A stretch of 64,000 nt of DNA, taken from contig CAIYQZ010000031.1 in assembly GCA_903928495.1 (NCBI GenBank), positions 21,079 through 85,078 on the forward strand, in the 5' to 3' direction. Shown piece by piece: positions 8,184-17,263 of this stretch. Each line of letters opens with the position of its first letter. Positions within the stretch are counted from its first letter, which is position 1. The stretch is from an uncultured bacterium (lineage in GTDB: Bacteria > Pseudomonadota > Gammaproteobacteria > Burkholderiales > Burkholderiaceae_C). Made by a program: the position numbers and the translations under genes. Under the pieces are notes generated by a model. The model was given only the letters and a program-made list of their open reading frames with translations, was not told where the DNA came from and searched no databases.

Positions 8184-9843
8184 GGGTGTTCACGTCCATC
8201 AGGCCCAGCACGCTGTGGAACAGGTTGTCGTGGCTCAGGGGGGTCTGTGCCTGCCCTGCCAGGCAGCTGTTTCGGATGCCTGTGCGCCGTTGCATGTCGG
8301 CTGACAGCCAGGTCAGCATGGGCACGTGCTTTTGCTCGGTGGGGGCCAGTGCATAGGGCAGACCGTGAAGGTACAGGTTGTTTTCACCCAGCGACTCGCC
8401 ATGGTCTGACACATACAGCAGCGCAGTGCTGGCAGCCTGTTGCTTGAGCCAGGCCACCGTTTGCGCCAGCACATGGTCGGTGTAGAGAATGGAGTTGTCG
8501 TAGGTGTTGACCAAGGCCTCGCGGGTGCAGTCCTGAAGCGCGTTGCTCGTGCATTCGGGTACAAAGGACTTGAATTGCTCGGGCGAGCGGCGGTGGTAGG
8601 CCGGACCGTGGCTGCCCATCTGGTGCAGCACCACCACCACGCCGCGTGCCTTGCGCTCGGCAGGCATGGCATCGAGCTGGCGCTGCATTTCGCCCAGCAT
8701 CACGCCATCCAGGCACTCGCCCTGACTGCAAAACATCGGATCGCCAAGCTCGCGGGTGCCCTTGCTGGGTATGCGGTCGCACAGGCCTTTGCAGCCCGAC
8801 TGGTTGTCGATCCACACCACGCCCAGACCGGCGCGGTGCAGCACATCCAGCAGGTTTTCATACCGGTCGTCGCTGGCCTCGTAGGCTGACTTGCCCAGGT
8901 GCGAGAACATGCATGGCACCGATGCCTGCGTGTTGGTGCCGCACGAGCGCACCTGTTCGAAGTAGGTCAGGCCGCCTTCAGCTTGCAAGGCGCGCAGCTG
9001 CGGCGTGGTGTCGCGTGCATAGCCTCCCAGGCCAAAGTTGGCTGCCCGCGCGGTTTCGCCCACCACCAGCACCAGCCAGGGGGCCTGGGTCTGGCTGGCA
9101 TAGCTCGCACCCAACACCGCATCTGCGCCCACGGGCAGCAAAGGGCGCTGGCTGCGTGGCACGGTGTCGGCTGCCGCTTTGCCCAGGGCGTACACGCTGT
9201 TGAGTGGGTTGATGAGGTAGCGCACCTGTTTGTGGTTGCGCATGAGTGAGGCAAAGTCCTGAAACATCAGCATCAGTCCGCCTGCCGCCACGGCCAGGCT
9301 CAGCACCAGCAACACGGCATTGCCTCCCAGGCGACGCTGCCAGCGCGTTGGTCGCACGGGCTGCCGCCACAGCCACCATGCAGGCAACACGCCCACAAAC
9401 AGCATCGAGAAGAACAGGCCAGGCGATACCAAGTCCCGAACCTCGCGTGCGTCGGTGTGCAGCACATTGACGATCATGCTGGGGTCGATCACCGCTGAGT
9501 ACGCAATCATGAAATGCGTCGCGCTAGCTGCCATGAGCAACAGCACCGTGGCCGCCACCTTGAACACCCGTGGCCAGGCCAGCACACTCAGGAAGGCAGA
9601 CAACACGGCTGCCACCCAAATCCCAAATCCGATGCCAAACAGGAGGCCGCGGGCCCCCGATATCTCGGGCAGTGCCATCAGTTGCCGCCACAAGGCAACG
9701 TTGCCAGCGCTGGCCAGCCACACGGCGAGCAACAGCGCCAACCCTGTCAGTGACCAGCCTTGAGGGGAAGAGAACAAGCCTGCGATGGCTGACAGTGGAG
9801 CGGTGCGCTGTGGCAATACCCGCGAGGGCAATATCTGTGGCAT
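8137..9843 (-). CDS. eptA: Phosphoethanolamine transferase for lipid A
   Basis: Transfers phosphoethanolamine from phosphatidylethanolamine to lipid A phosphates on the periplasmic side of the inner membrane, the classic cationic-peptide/polymyxin resistance modification. The 568-aa protein has five N-terminal membrane segments (about 30-48, 68-90, 96-115, 142-160, 175-195) and a periplasmic sulfatase-fold domain. Catalytic/metal residues seen: VVGETARA (E263), SCGTNTQASVPCMFS (nucleophile T305), and SDHGESLGE, plus several cysteines expected to form disulfides. It follows the sensor kinase gene by 72 nt with a PmrA-box-like site in between, and overlaps the PAP2 gene downstream. Confidence 0.95.
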   Translation of the reverse strand: MPQILPSRVLPQRTAPLSAIAGLFSSPQGWSLTGLALLLAVWLASAGNVALWRQLMALPEISGARGLLFGIGFGIWVAAVLSAFLSVLAWPRVFKVAATVLLLMAASATHFMIAYSAVIDPSMIVNVLHTDAREVRDLVSPGLFFSMLFVGVLPAWWLWRQPVRPTRWQRRLGGNAVLLVLSLAVAAGGLMLMFQDFASLMRNHKQVRYLINPLNSVYALGKAAADTVPRSQRPLLPVGADAVLGASYASQTQAPWLVLVVGETARAANFGLGGYARDTTPQLRALQAEGGLTYFEQVRSCGTNTQASVPCMFSHLGKSAYEASDDRYENLLDVLHRAGLGVVWIDNQSGCKGLCDRIPSKGTRELGDPMFCSQGECLDGVMLGEMQRQLDAMPAERKARGVVVVLHQMGSHGPAYHRRSPEQFKSFVPECTSNALQDCTREALVNTYDNSILYTDHVLAQTVAWLKQQAASTALLYVSDHGESLGENNLYLHGLPYALAPTEQKHVPMLTWLSADMQRRTGIRNSCLAGQAQTPLSHDNLFHSVLGLMDVNTRAYNPALDLFRACAS

Positions 9844-9914
9844 GTAGGCAATCTGGGCTGACCGGGGTGCGCAAGCAGACTCGCCGACGCAGCTCGGGAG
9901 GTTAGTAGTACCGA

Positions 9915-9931
9915 GTTAAGAACACCTTAAC
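9915..9931 (-). promoter_or_regulatory. PmrA-box-like operator before eptA
   Basis: On the minus strand GTTAAG-N5-CTTAAC: two TTAA cores spaced 11 nt, as in the YTTAAG-N5-YTTAAG box bound by PmrA/BasR regulators. It overlaps the stop codon of the sensor kinase gene and ends 71 nt before the eptA start. A TACTAA sequence lies about 18 nt after the first half-site as a possible -10. Confidence 0.6.
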
Positions 9932-11286
9932 GCGTCGGCCGGCCACACCAATGCGTGGCGGCTGGTCCAGGGAGCAGGGGCTTCTCCCGATTCAAGCTGG
10001 GCGCCATGCCAGCTGGCGATGCGCCGCACCAGGAGCAGCCCCAGGCCGAGGCCGGCGGTCCGGGAGCGCCCGGATGTCGGCTCACCCGGTGGGGTGCCGG
10101 TCTGATCGCTCACAGCAAGTTCCCAGTTGCTGCCGTTGATGCTGAGGGAGACCTCCACCTGCGTTCCGGGCGGTGTGTGCTGCAGCGCGTTGTCCACGAG
10201 GTTGCGCACGGCCAGTTCGAGCAGCAGCGGGCGTCCTTGCAGGTGCCATTGGGTGGCATCAGGCGGCAATTCCAGGGAGAGTTCGTGGCCACTGTCGTGT
10301 GCGGCCTGGGCGTGCTGTGCCACCACCCGTTTGAGCAACTCAGCCAGGCACACGGGTTGCAGGTCGCCGTCACCCTGGCGCTGGGCGCGGGCAAAAGCCA
10401 GCAGCTGAGTCAATATGTCGCCAGCGTGCCTGGCCTGCAGCTGCAGGCTGCGTGCTGCGGCCTCACGGGCGTCGTGGTCGCCGTTTGTGTTGAGCACATG
10501 CGCGTGCAGGCTGATGGCGGTCAGTGGTGTGCGCAGTTCATGGGCAATGTCGGACGCGAAGGCGCGCTCCTGCTCCACCTGTGCTTCCAGCCGGTCTACC
10601 AGCGCGTTGATGGCTTTCACCGTGCTGGAAAAGTCGGCAAAGCGGTGGTGACCGTCCAGCCGCTGGTGGCGTGCCAGGTCGAGTGCGTCGATGTCTGCAG
10701 ACAAGCGGTTCAGTGGCGCCAGTCCCCTGCGCAGAGCCCAGGCGAGCAGCAGCGCCACCAGTGGCAGCACCACCAGTGCCGGGCGCGCGATGTGTTCCGC
10801 AATGTCTCGTCCCAGTGCGGTGCGGGCATCCAGGTCGGTCACGACGGTCACGCGGCGACCTGGCGCGCGTTGCGGGTCGGTGGCGGTGTATTGCCTCCAG
10901 TGCCGCGCCTGACCTTCCACCATCACCACCTGTGTGTGGTAGCCGGGTGTGGCGGGCACCGGCCACTCGCGTGCCAGGCCGTGGGAGTCCAGCATCAGCG
11001 CGCCGTCTTGCCAGACCATGATGGCTTGCGGCTGCTCGTAGCCGTGTTTCTCGGGCTTGAGGCCGCCGATGTGGGCCGGGAGGGTGTGGGCTGGCAGCGT
11101 GGGCAGGCTGAGCCAAAGGTGTGCCGACGCCACCAGTTGCCCGTCGCTGATTTCATCGGCTTCGTGCAGCCCCGTGTAGTACGCGACACCTGCCAGCGTG
11201 GCCCAGGTAGCGGCCATGGCCACCAGCGTCCACATCCACAAGTGCCGCCACAGAGGCGTTCGTGCCGGCGGCGCGGCGGTGTTCAT
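9916..11286 (-). CDS. Two-component sensor histidine kinase, PmrB/QseC-like
   Basis: Inner-membrane sensor of 456 aa: membrane segment 15-38, periplasmic domain about 39-165, membrane segment 168-187, HAMP-like linker, HisKA domain with SDIAHELRTPLTAI (phospho-accepting H249), and ATPase domain with RNLVDNALQH (N362, N366) and GLGLGLLLVRR. The G1 box is weak (SDQTGTPPG). Its ATG overlaps the response-regulator stop by 4 nt, so the pair is translationally coupled, and eptA follows after the PmrA-box-like site. Context and sequence together suggest a PmrB (BasS)-type sensor of envelope-acting cations or low pH. The periplasmic domain shows no obvious ExxE iron-binding motif, so the signal is open. 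Confidence 0.9.
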   Translation of the reverse strand: MNTAAPPARTPLWRHLWMWTLVAMAATWATLAGVAYYTGLHEADEISDGQLVASAHLWLSLPTLPAHTLPAHIGGLKPEKHGYEQPQAIMVWQDGALMLDSHGLAREWPVPATPGYHTQVVMVEGQARHWRQYTATDPQRAPGRRVTVVTDLDARTALGRDIAEHIARPALVVLPLVALLLAWALRRGLAPLNRLSADIDALDLARHQRLDGHHRFADFSSTVKAINALVDRLEAQVEQERAFASDIAHELRTPLTAISLHAHVLNTNGDHDAREAAARSLQLQARHAGDILTQLLAFARAQRQGDGDLQPVCLAELLKRVVAQHAQAAHDSGHELSLELPPDATQWHLQGRPLLLELAVRNLVDNALQHTPPGTQVEVSLSINGSNWELAVSDQTGTPPGEPTSGRSRTAGLGLGLLLVRRIASWHGAQLESGEAPAPWTSRHALVWPADALRCS

Positions 11287-11990
11287 GTACCGGTGTCGCG
11301 AGCGAGGAAATAGCCCACCCCTCGCACGTTGCGGATGAAGCCGTCGCCCAGTTTGCGCCTGAGGTGGTGGATGTGCACTTCGATGGCGTTGCTGTCGAGC
11401 TCTTCGCCAAAGCCGTACACCGCGGCCTCCAGTCGCGCCCGGTCGAGCACCTCGCCGGGGGACTGCATCAGCGCAAGCAGCAGGCTGAACTCGCGTGCAC
11501 CCAGCACCACGGGCTGTCCGGCTTTTTCGACTGTGCGGGTGGCGGGGTTGAGCGACACGTCGCCATGGGTGACGAGCGGGCTGGCTCGGCCAGCTGCGCG
11601 GCGCATGGCCACCCGCAGTCGGGCCAGCATCTCGTCCACGTCAAAGGGTTTGGTCAGGTAGTCGTCGGCCCCGCCGTCCAGGCCAGTAATGCGATCGGGC
11701 ACGGCATCCCGTGCGGTCATGATGAGCACGGGCAGGTCGGGCCGGGGCAGGTCCGGGCTCCCGCCGCTGAGCAGTCCCACCGGCCTGTGGCGGATTTTGC
11801 GCAGCAGATCCAGTCCGTCGCCATCGGGCAGGGTGAGGTCCAGCAACATGGCATCGACAGGCTCGCAGGTCAACACTGCCCAAGCCTGAGCGAGCGTGCA
11901 AGCACAGTCGACCGCATGGCCCGCCTGTCTCAGCGCCGCTTGCAAACCCGACGCAATACCCGGGTCGTCTTCCACCACCAGCAGGCGCAT
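11283..11990 (-). CDS. OmpR-family response regulator, PmrA/QseB-like
   Basis: DNA-binding regulator of 235 aa: receiver domain with acidic pocket E7/D8/D9, phospho-acceptor D51 and K114 (YLTKPFDVDEM), and a C-terminal winged helix (about 137-232) with LGAREFSLLLALM and IEVHIHHLRRKLG, ending RNVRGVGYFLA. The stretch after IRHRP (residues 69-86) looks about 12 residues longer than in typical members. It lies 3 nt after the azlD stop and overlaps the kinase start by 4 nt. Expected to act with the kinase on eptA, in keeping with the box at 9915-9931. Confidence 0.92.
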   Translation of the reverse strand: MRLLVVEDDPGIASGLQAALRQAGHAVDCACTLAQAWAVLTCEPVDAMLLDLTLPDGDGLDLLRKIRHRPVGLLSGGSPDLPRPDLPVLIMTARDAVPDRITGLDGGADDYLTKPFDVDEMLARLRVAMRRAAGRASPLVTHGDVSLNPATRTVEKAGQPVVLGAREFSLLLALMQSPGEVLDRARLEAAVYGFGEELDSNAIEVHIHHLRRKLGDGFIRNVRGVGYFLARDTGT

Positions 11991-11993
11991 GGC

Positions 11994-12347
11994 TTACCAC
12001 CCCAGCCCAAGGCGCAGCGGCAGGTACACCGCCATGCCGACCACGATGGTGCCGAGCACCCCGCGCTGCTTGAAAAACCAGGCCGCCCCGGCGATCACGG
12101 CGAACACCCGCGCATCCTGCCAGGTGGTGATCAGCACACCCTGGCTCATCACCACCTCTGGGATGACCACCGCGCCCAGCGCGGCGATGGGTGCGTACTG
12201 CAGGCCCCGCTGGGCCCAGTGCGGCAGCGTCCAGGGCTTGTCTGACAGGAAAAACAGGCAACGGGTCAGCACCGTCACAGCGGTCAGGCATGCGATGGTG
12301 AGCAACGTCCAGCCATCGGTCTGCCCGAAGGTGGGGAGTTCAGCCAT
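11994..12347 (-). CDS. azlD: AzlD-family branched-chain amino acid export subunit
   Basis: Small membrane protein of 117 aa with about three to four membrane segments, the AzlD/YgaH-type partner of AzlC. Start ATG 12347 (MAELPTFG) is preferred over the GTG at 12362 because GAGGAAA lies 7 nt upstream. Visible family features are the N-terminal TVLTRCLFF segment and IAALGAVVIPEVV. It overlaps the azlC 3' end by 8 nt and lies 3 nt before the response-regulator gene, so it appears to share a transcript with the regulator pair. Confidence 0.85.
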   Translation of the reverse strand: MAELPTFGQTDGWTLLTIACLTAVTVLTRCLFFLSDKPWTLPHWAQRGLQYAPIAALGAVVIPEVVMSQGVLITTWQDARVFAVIAGAAWFFKQRGVLGTIVVGMAVYLPLRLGLGW

Positions 12348-13077
12348 GGTGTGTTTCCTCACGCTGGCGGTCCAGCAACAGTGTCAGTGCCACCGCCACT
12401 GCTATGGCTACCACAATGTTGAGCTTGAGCGGGAGTGCAAAGGCCATCACCGCAGCCGCGCCCGACACCGCCATGGCCACGATGCGCAGCGGAGAGCTGG
12501 CCAGTGACAGCATGACCCCCAGCAGCGCCAGAATCCCGGCAAAGCCCAGGCCCCATTCGGTGGGAATGGCATTGGCCAGCGCAATGCCCACCATGCTGGC
12601 AACCATCCACGACATCCAGTTGGTGCCGGTGTTGCCTGCCAGATAGGCTTGCTGGGCCAGCAGTTCGGCGGGCGGAGTCTCTGAGTTGGGTGCGTGTGGG
12701 AAGCGCTTGGCAAAAAACACGTAGCTCAGGTCGGCCGTGAGGTAGCCGGTGACCAGTCGCTCGCGCAGCGGCAGGTGCATGACGTAAGGCCTCAGGTGGG
12801 CCGAGAACACCACAAAACGCAGGTTGACACAAAACGCGGTGGCCAGAATCACCCACAGCGGCGCACCAGCCGCAATGAGCGGGATGGCGGCCAACTGGGC
12901 GCTGCCTGCAAACACGCACAGTGTCATGGCCACGGCTTCCAGAGGGCTCATGCCAGACTTGACCATGGCCACCCCCGTCATCAAACCCCAGGCCGCGATG
13001 CCGGTGGCCACGCTGGCAAGTTCGCGCACCCCGGCACGGTAGTTGGGGTGACTGACATACGCGGGCTTGAAAAACAT
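12340..13077 (-). CDS. azlC: AzlC-family branched-chain amino acid exporter subunit
   Basis: Multi-pass inner-membrane protein of 245 aa, large subunit of an AzlCD/YgaZH-type exporter. Family marks: the N-terminal GVRELASVATGIAAWGLMTG, SGMSPLEAVAMTLCVFAGSAQLAA, and NLRFVVFSAHLRPY. The start lies 4 nt after the fmt stop and the end overlaps azlD, so it reads as a continuation of the def-fmt operon. Substrate specificity within the family is not visible. Confidence 0.9.
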   Translation of the reverse strand: MFFKPAYVSHPNYRAGVRELASVATGIAAWGLMTGVAMVKSGMSPLEAVAMTLCVFAGSAQLAAIPLIAAGAPLWVILATAFCVNLRFVVFSAHLRPYVMHLPLRERLVTGYLTADLSYVFFAKRFPHAPNSETPPAELLAQQAYLAGNTGTNWMSWMVASMVGIALANAIPTEWGLGFAGILALLGVMLSLASSPLRIVAMAVSGAAAVMAFALPLKLNIVVAIAVAVALTLLLDRQREETHHG

Positions 13078-13081
13078 GTGC

Positions 13082-14089
13082 TCAGTCGGCTGGGGTGCCC
13101 AGCACCATGCCTGGTTTCAAGGGGCAGCCGCGCAGAAAATCTGACGCCGGCAGGCGCTTGCCGCCAGCGCGCTGCAGGTGCGTCAACACCAGCACGCCCT
13201 CGCCGGTCTGAACACCCACGCCCGATGCATTTGCGAACAAAATTTGCCCGTATCGCTTGCTGATATTAACTTCTGTGCTATCGACGCTGTCGTCTACCAC
13301 AGCGCCCCACAGCTTGAGGGTGTCGGTGCCCAGCGTGGTGCTGGCACCGGGGAAGGGGTCAAACGCACGGATGCGCCTTGCAATGTCGGCAGCGCTGTGG
13401 CGCCAGTCCACCGCGCTTTCCGACTTGTCGATCTTGTGGGCGTAGGTCACGCCTTCGGCAGGCTGCAGCACGGGGTGAAGGCCCCCGCAGGCGGCCATTT
13501 CCAACACTTCCACCATCAGCCGACCACCCAGCGTGGCCAGCCGGTCGTGCAGGCTGGCGGTGGTGTCGGTGGCGGCGATGGCCAGCCGTTCGTGCACCAG
13601 CATGTCGCCGGTGTCCAAGCCTGCGTCCATCTGCATGATGGTGATGCCTGTCTGGGCGTCTCCCGCTTCGATGGCCCGGTGGATGGGCGCAGCACCACGC
13701 CAGCGAGGCAGCAGCGATGCGTGGATGTTCATGCACCCCAGCCTCGGGAGGTCAAGCACCCATTGCGGCAAGATCAATCCATAGGCGGCCACCACGAGCA
13801 CGTCAGGGGCAGCCGCTTGCAGAGCCGCTTGCGCTGCAGCGGCATCGTCGGGGAACTTGCCGTCCAGCCGCAGGCTGTGGGGCTGGACCACGGGTATGTG
13901 GTGTTCCACAGCAAACTGCTTGACGGGCGAGGCCTGCAGCTTCATGCCCCGCCCCGCCGGGCGGTCCGGCTGGGTCAGCACCAGTGGCACGTGAAAACCG
14001 GCCGCATGCAGCCGGATCAGTGCCACGGCTGCGAATTCGGGTGTGCCCGCAAACGCCACCCGAAGGCCGTTTGCACGACCAGCGGGCAT
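13082..14089 (-). CDS. fmt: Methionyl-tRNA formyltransferase
   Basis: Formylates initiator Met-tRNA using 10-formyl-tetrahydrofolate. 335 aa: N-terminal Rossmann-type catalytic domain with [33 protein letters not shown] (catalytic Asn/His), [12 protein letters not shown] (catalytic Asp), and a C-terminal OB-like tRNA-binding domain. The linker into the second domain, [15 protein letters not shown] before GQILF, is unlike the family consensus and is encoded by a copy of the interspersed repeat (13236-13283) read in frame. The ATG overlaps the def stop by one base (TGATG), the usual def-fmt coupling. Confidence 0.95.
   Translation of the reverse strand: MPAGRANGLRVAFAGTPEFAAVALIRLHAAGFHVPLVLTQPDRPAGRGMKLQASPVKQFAVEHHIPVVQPHSLRLDGKFPDDAAAAQAALQAAAPDVLVVAAYGLILPQWVLDLPRLGCMNIHASLLPRWRGAAPIHRAIEAGDAQTGITIMQMDAGLDTGDMLVHERLAIAATDTTASLHDRLATLGGRLMVEVLEMAACGGLHPVLQPAEGVTYAHKIDKSESAVDWRHSAADIARRIRAFDPFPGASTTLGTDTLKLWGAVVDDSVDSTEVNISKRYGQILFANASGVGVQTGEGVLVLTHLQRAGGKRLPASDFLRGCPLKPGMVLGTPAD
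13236..13283 (+). repeat. Interspersed ~50-nt repeat, copy B (inside fmt)
   Basis: caaaatttgcccgtatcgct ... gtgctatcga matches the repeat core (caaaat-tgcc-cgctt ... tagctatc) and lies entirely inside the fmt coding sequence, antisense to it, in frame without a stop. Confidence 0.55.
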
Positions 14090-14622
14090 CAGCGTCGCCC
14101 ACCCAGGTCGTGTGCCGAGCGTTCGTCTTTCAGCTCTTTGTTGAGTTTGGTTTTGATGCGGTTGCGCTTGAGCGGTGAGAGGTATTCCACGAACACCTTG
14201 CCCATCAGGTGGTCGAGTTCATGCTGGATGCACACGGCCAGCAGGCCGTCGGCCTCAATGGTCTGGGGTTTGCCGTGGCGGTCCAGTGACTCCACGCGCA
14301 CGGCCACCGAGCGCTCCACGCCGTCGTAAATGCCAGGCACCGAAAGGCAGCCTTCGTCACTTTTGTGCCAATCGGGGCTGGCCCAGACGATCTCGGGGTT
14401 GATCAGCACCAGGGGCTGGTCTCGGCCTTCGCTCACATCGATCACCACCAGCCGCTGGTGAACATCCACCTGTGTGGCGGCCAACCCAATTCCACTGGCT
14501 TCGTACATGGTCTCAAACATGCTGTCGATGAGCGGCTGGATGTCGGGTCCCACGGCAGGCACGGGTTTGGCCACGGTATGCAAGCGTGGATCGGGGTAGC
14601 GCAAGATGTGCAAAATGGGCAT
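14089..14622 (-). CDS. def: Peptide deformylase
   Basis: Metal-dependent removal of the formyl group from nascent N-terminal methionine. With start at 14622 ([15 protein letters not shown]) the product is 177 aa, a normal length; upstream in-frame ATGs at 14631 and 14643 are alternatives. All three motifs are intact: [17 protein letters not shown] (metal-ligand Cys) and [12 protein letters not shown] (HExxH). It forms the first gene of the def-fmt-azlCD string and is divergent from the LysM protein gene, with about 165 nt between starts. Confidence 0.95.
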   Translation of the reverse strand: MPILHILRYPDPRLHTVAKPVPAVGPDIQPLIDSMFETMYEASGIGLAATQVDVHQRLVVIDVSEGRDQPLVLINPEIVWASPDWHKSDEGCLSVPGIYDGVERSVAVRVESLDRHGKPQTIEADGLLAVCIQHELDHLMGKVFVEYLSPLKRNRIKTKLNKELKDERSAHDLGGRR

Positions 14623-14788
14623 GGCTGGCATCAAAAGCAACAAGGCCCCACGAGTGGCAGGGCCCGGGGGGCGAACGGGATGTCGGTATTTTCGCCACTT
14701 TTGGAAAACCGCTGGTGCGCCAAGGCGTGGTTGTGTTGCCCAATCAAGGGCTTGCGCGCAAAATCAAAAGACTTTTCACCCGGAAAAC

Positions 14789-16078
14789 ATGAACGCAATG
14801 CCCCGCATTTTTGCTGTCACGCCTCCCGATGCGTCGGGCCCCACCTCGCTGCGTCCGGGGTTTTTGTCCGGTCTGTCGCGTGCACTCGTGCTGAAGCCAG
14901 CGCTGGTTTGCGGGCTGGCGGCCGTCGCGCTGCTGCCCACAGCGGCAGTGGCCCAGAATTTCCCCATCACACCCCAGCAACGGGCAACAGCCAACCAGGT
15001 GGCGCAAGCGGGCGTGGCCCTCAGCGAGCTGGCCCCTGATGCGCCCGAACGCCACACCGTTGTGCGGGGTGACACGCTGTGGGCGATATCGGGCCTGTTT
15101 CTGCGCAGCCCCTGGCGCTGGCCCGAGTTGTGGGGCATGAACCTGAACGACATCCGCAACCCGCACCGCATTTATCCGGGCCAGGTGCTGGTGCTGGACA
15201 CGTCAAGTGGCCGGGCGCTGTTGCGTCTGGCTGGCGATGAAGGTGGCGTGCCCACCGTGCGGGTTGCTCCACGCACTCGCTATGAGGCGCTCAGCGAATC
15301 GGCGATCCCGCCTATTTCCATGCAATTGATCGAGCCCTTTCTGACAGAAGCTCAAGTGGTCAACGACGTAGAGTTCTCTCAGGCCCCGCGCCTGGTGGCT
15401 GCCCAGGAAGGGCGTGTCCTCCTCAGCCGCGGTGACCGCGCTTACGCGCGCTCCTTGATGGGGGCTGATGGCGAGGGCGCCCTGACCATGGAGCGCGGCA
15501 GTCCCCGCGATTTCAGGGTGTTTCGCAGCGCAACGCCCCTGAAAGACCCCACCACAGGCGAGGTGCTGGGCTTCGAAGCTCAGTACGTTGGGCGCGTGCG
15601 TCTGGCCAGGGCAGAGCAACTCAACCAGGTGCCTGGCAAGGATGGCAAGCTGGAGGCCGAAATCGTGCCTGCCACAGTGGACATCACCGCCACCAAGGAA
15701 GAAATCCGGGCCGGTGATCGCATGTTGCCCGAGCCGCCTCGCGACTTCAGCCTGTTTGTGCCCCGTGCACCCGAGCAAGATCAGTCGGGTCAGATCGTGT
15801 CGGTCTATGGCAATGCCGTCAATTACGCGGGCCAAAATCAAGTGGTGGCCATCAACCGGGGTACGCAGCACGGCATGGCCCCTGGGCATGTGCTGGCTGT
15901 CCTCAAAGACGGCCAGCGCCTGCAGGACCGCACGGACGAGCGCCGGGCCACCATCAAACTGCCATCTGAGCGCAATGGGTTGATGGTCGTGTTTCGCGTG
16001 TTCGAAAAGGTCTCCTACGGGCTGGTATTGCAAATCAGCGATGGTGTGAAAGTGGGAGACCGCTTCACCAACCCCTGA
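14789..16078 (+). CDS. Secreted LysM-domain protein
   Basis: Exported peptidoglycan-binding protein of 429 aa. A hydrophobic segment (36-54) ends in a signal-peptidase-like AVA-QN site near 55/56; the N-terminal extension before it is long. One LysM domain follows at about 89-137 (HTVVRGDTLWAISGLFLRSP ... NPHRIYPGQVLVL). The remaining ~290 residues form a conserved uncharacterised region with no catalytic motif that I recognise. Start ATG 14789 follows GGAAAA. It sits 13 nt before dprA, an arrangement I recall from related betaproteobacteria. Likely periplasmic or cell-wall-associated; function unknown. Confidence 0.88.
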   Translation: MNAMPRIFAVTPPDASGPTSLRPGFLSGLSRALVLKPALVCGLAAVALLPTAAVAQNFPITPQQRATANQVAQAGVALSELAPDAPERHTVVRGDTLWAISGLFLRSPWRWPELWGMNLNDIRNPHRIYPGQVLVLDTSSGRALLRLAGDEGGVPTVRVAPRTRYEALSESAIPPISMQLIEPFLTEAQVVNDVEFSQAPRLVAAQEGRVLLSRGDRAYARSLMGADGEGALTMERGSPRDFRVFRSATPLKDPTTGEVLGFEAQYVGRVRLARAEQLNQVPGKDGKLEAEIVPATVDITATKEEIRAGDRMLPEPPRDFSLFVPRAPEQDQSGQIVSVYGNAVNYAGQNQVVAINRGTQHGMAPGHVLAVLKDGQRLQDRTDERRATIKLPSERNGLMVVFRVFEKVSYGLVLQISDGVKVGDRFTNP

Positions 16079-16091
16079 CGCAAGGGCTTGG

Positions 16092-17222
16092 GTGGTGGAC
16101 CGTGACGATGCCGAATTGGCCGCGTGGCTGCGATTGCGCCTGACCCATGGCGTGGGCGACAGCGGCGCACGCAAATTACTGGCCGCATTCGGAATGCCCA
16201 GCCAGGTGTTCGCTCAACCCGAGACGGTGGTGCGCCAGGTGGTCAGTGCAGCGCAAGCCAATGCACTGCAGCGCCTGCCCGAGGGGTTTGAGGCGCAGTG
16301 GGCGCAAACCTGCGCCTGGTTGAACCTGAGCCCCGATCACCACCTCCTGACCTTGGCAGACCCAGGTTACCCAACCGAGTTGCTCGAAACTGCCGACCCA
16401 CCCATCGTGCTGTTTGCGATGGGAGCACTGGAGTTGCTGCAGCATCCCCAGCGGTTGGCGGTCGTGGGCAGCCGCAATCCCACGCCGCAGGGTGAACAGA
16501 ATGCCCACGACTTTGCCCAGGTGCTTGCTGCTGCGGGTGTCTGTATCGTTTCAGGGCTGGCCCTGGGTGTTGACGGTGCGGCGCACAGCGGTGCGTTGGA
16601 TGCCGGCGGTGCCACCATTGCAGTCGTTGGCACGGGGCTGGACAGGGTGTACCCGCGGCGTCACCTGGCGCTTGCGCACCGCATTGCCGAGCATGGCCTG
16701 GTGCTGAGCGAGTTTGTGCTGGGTACTGCACCAACCGCTGCCAATTTTCCCAAGCGCAACCGCATCATTGCGGGAGTGAGCCAGGGCACGCTGGTGGTGG
16801 AGGCTGCGTTGGCTTCGGGGTCGCTGATCACAGCGCGCCTGGCAGCAGAGATGGGGCGCGAGGTGTTTGCCATCCCAGGTTCCATCCACGCCACCCAGGC
16901 CAAGGGGTGTCATGCGCTGATCCGGCAAGGCGCCAAATTGGTCGAATCGGCACAGGACGTGCTTGAAGACTTACGTTTTGACGTTGTGCCACCCGCTGCG
17001 GCCACGGGGTCACCGGTTGCGGATGTGCAGTTGCCGAGTCTGTCTGCCGATGAGTCGCGGCTGCTGGATGCGATGGGACTTGACCCCGTGGGGCTCGATG
17101 CATTGCAGGCGCGAACCGGCTGGGAAACCGCTCAACTGCAGGCTTGTTTACTGGAGCTTGAACTGGAAGGGCTCGTGTCCCGTGCGCACGGGGGGCTGTT
17201 CCAGCGGTTGGTGCGGGCCTGA
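16092..17222 (+). CDS. dprA: DNA-processing protein DprA
   Basis: Cytosolic loader of RecA on incoming single-stranded DNA during natural transformation. 376 aa, starting at GTG 16092 (or 16095). An N-terminal helical region (1-85) is followed by a Rossmann-like core with LAVVGSRNPTPQG, GVCIVSGLALGVDGAAH, FPKRNRIIAGVSQGTLVVEA, SGSLITARLA and FAIPGS, then a C-terminal winged-helix-like domain (about 315-376). No other competence gene is in the window, so competence of the strain is not established. Confidence 0.95.
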   Translation: MVDRDDAELAAWLRLRLTHGVGDSGARKLLAAFGMPSQVFAQPETVVRQVVSAAQANALQRLPEGFEAQWAQTCAWLNLSPDHHLLTLADPGYPTELLETADPPIVLFAMGALELLQHPQRLAVVGSRNPTPQGEQNAHDFAQVLAAAGVCIVSGLALGVDGAAHSGALDAGGATIAVVGTGLDRVYPRRHLALAHRIAEHGLVLSEFVLGTAPTAANFPKRNRIIAGVSQGTLVVEAALASGSLITARLAAEMGREVFAIPGSIHATQAKGCHALIRQGAKLVESAQDVLEDLRFDVVPPAAATGSPVADVQLPSLSADESRLLDAMGLDPVGLDALQARTGWETAQLQACLLELELEGLVSRAHGGLFQRLVRA

Positions 17223-17237
17223 CGGTCTCAGCAATTG

Positions 17238-17255
17238 GCCAGCCTTTGGGCTGGC
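17238..17255. other. Hairpin between convergent dprA and DUF1631 genes
   Basis: GCCAGCC-TTTG-GGCTGGC, a 7-bp stem in the 41-nt gap. There is no T run on either side, so it is only a possible weak bidirectional terminator. Confidence 0.35.
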
Positions 17256-17263
17256 TGGTGCAC

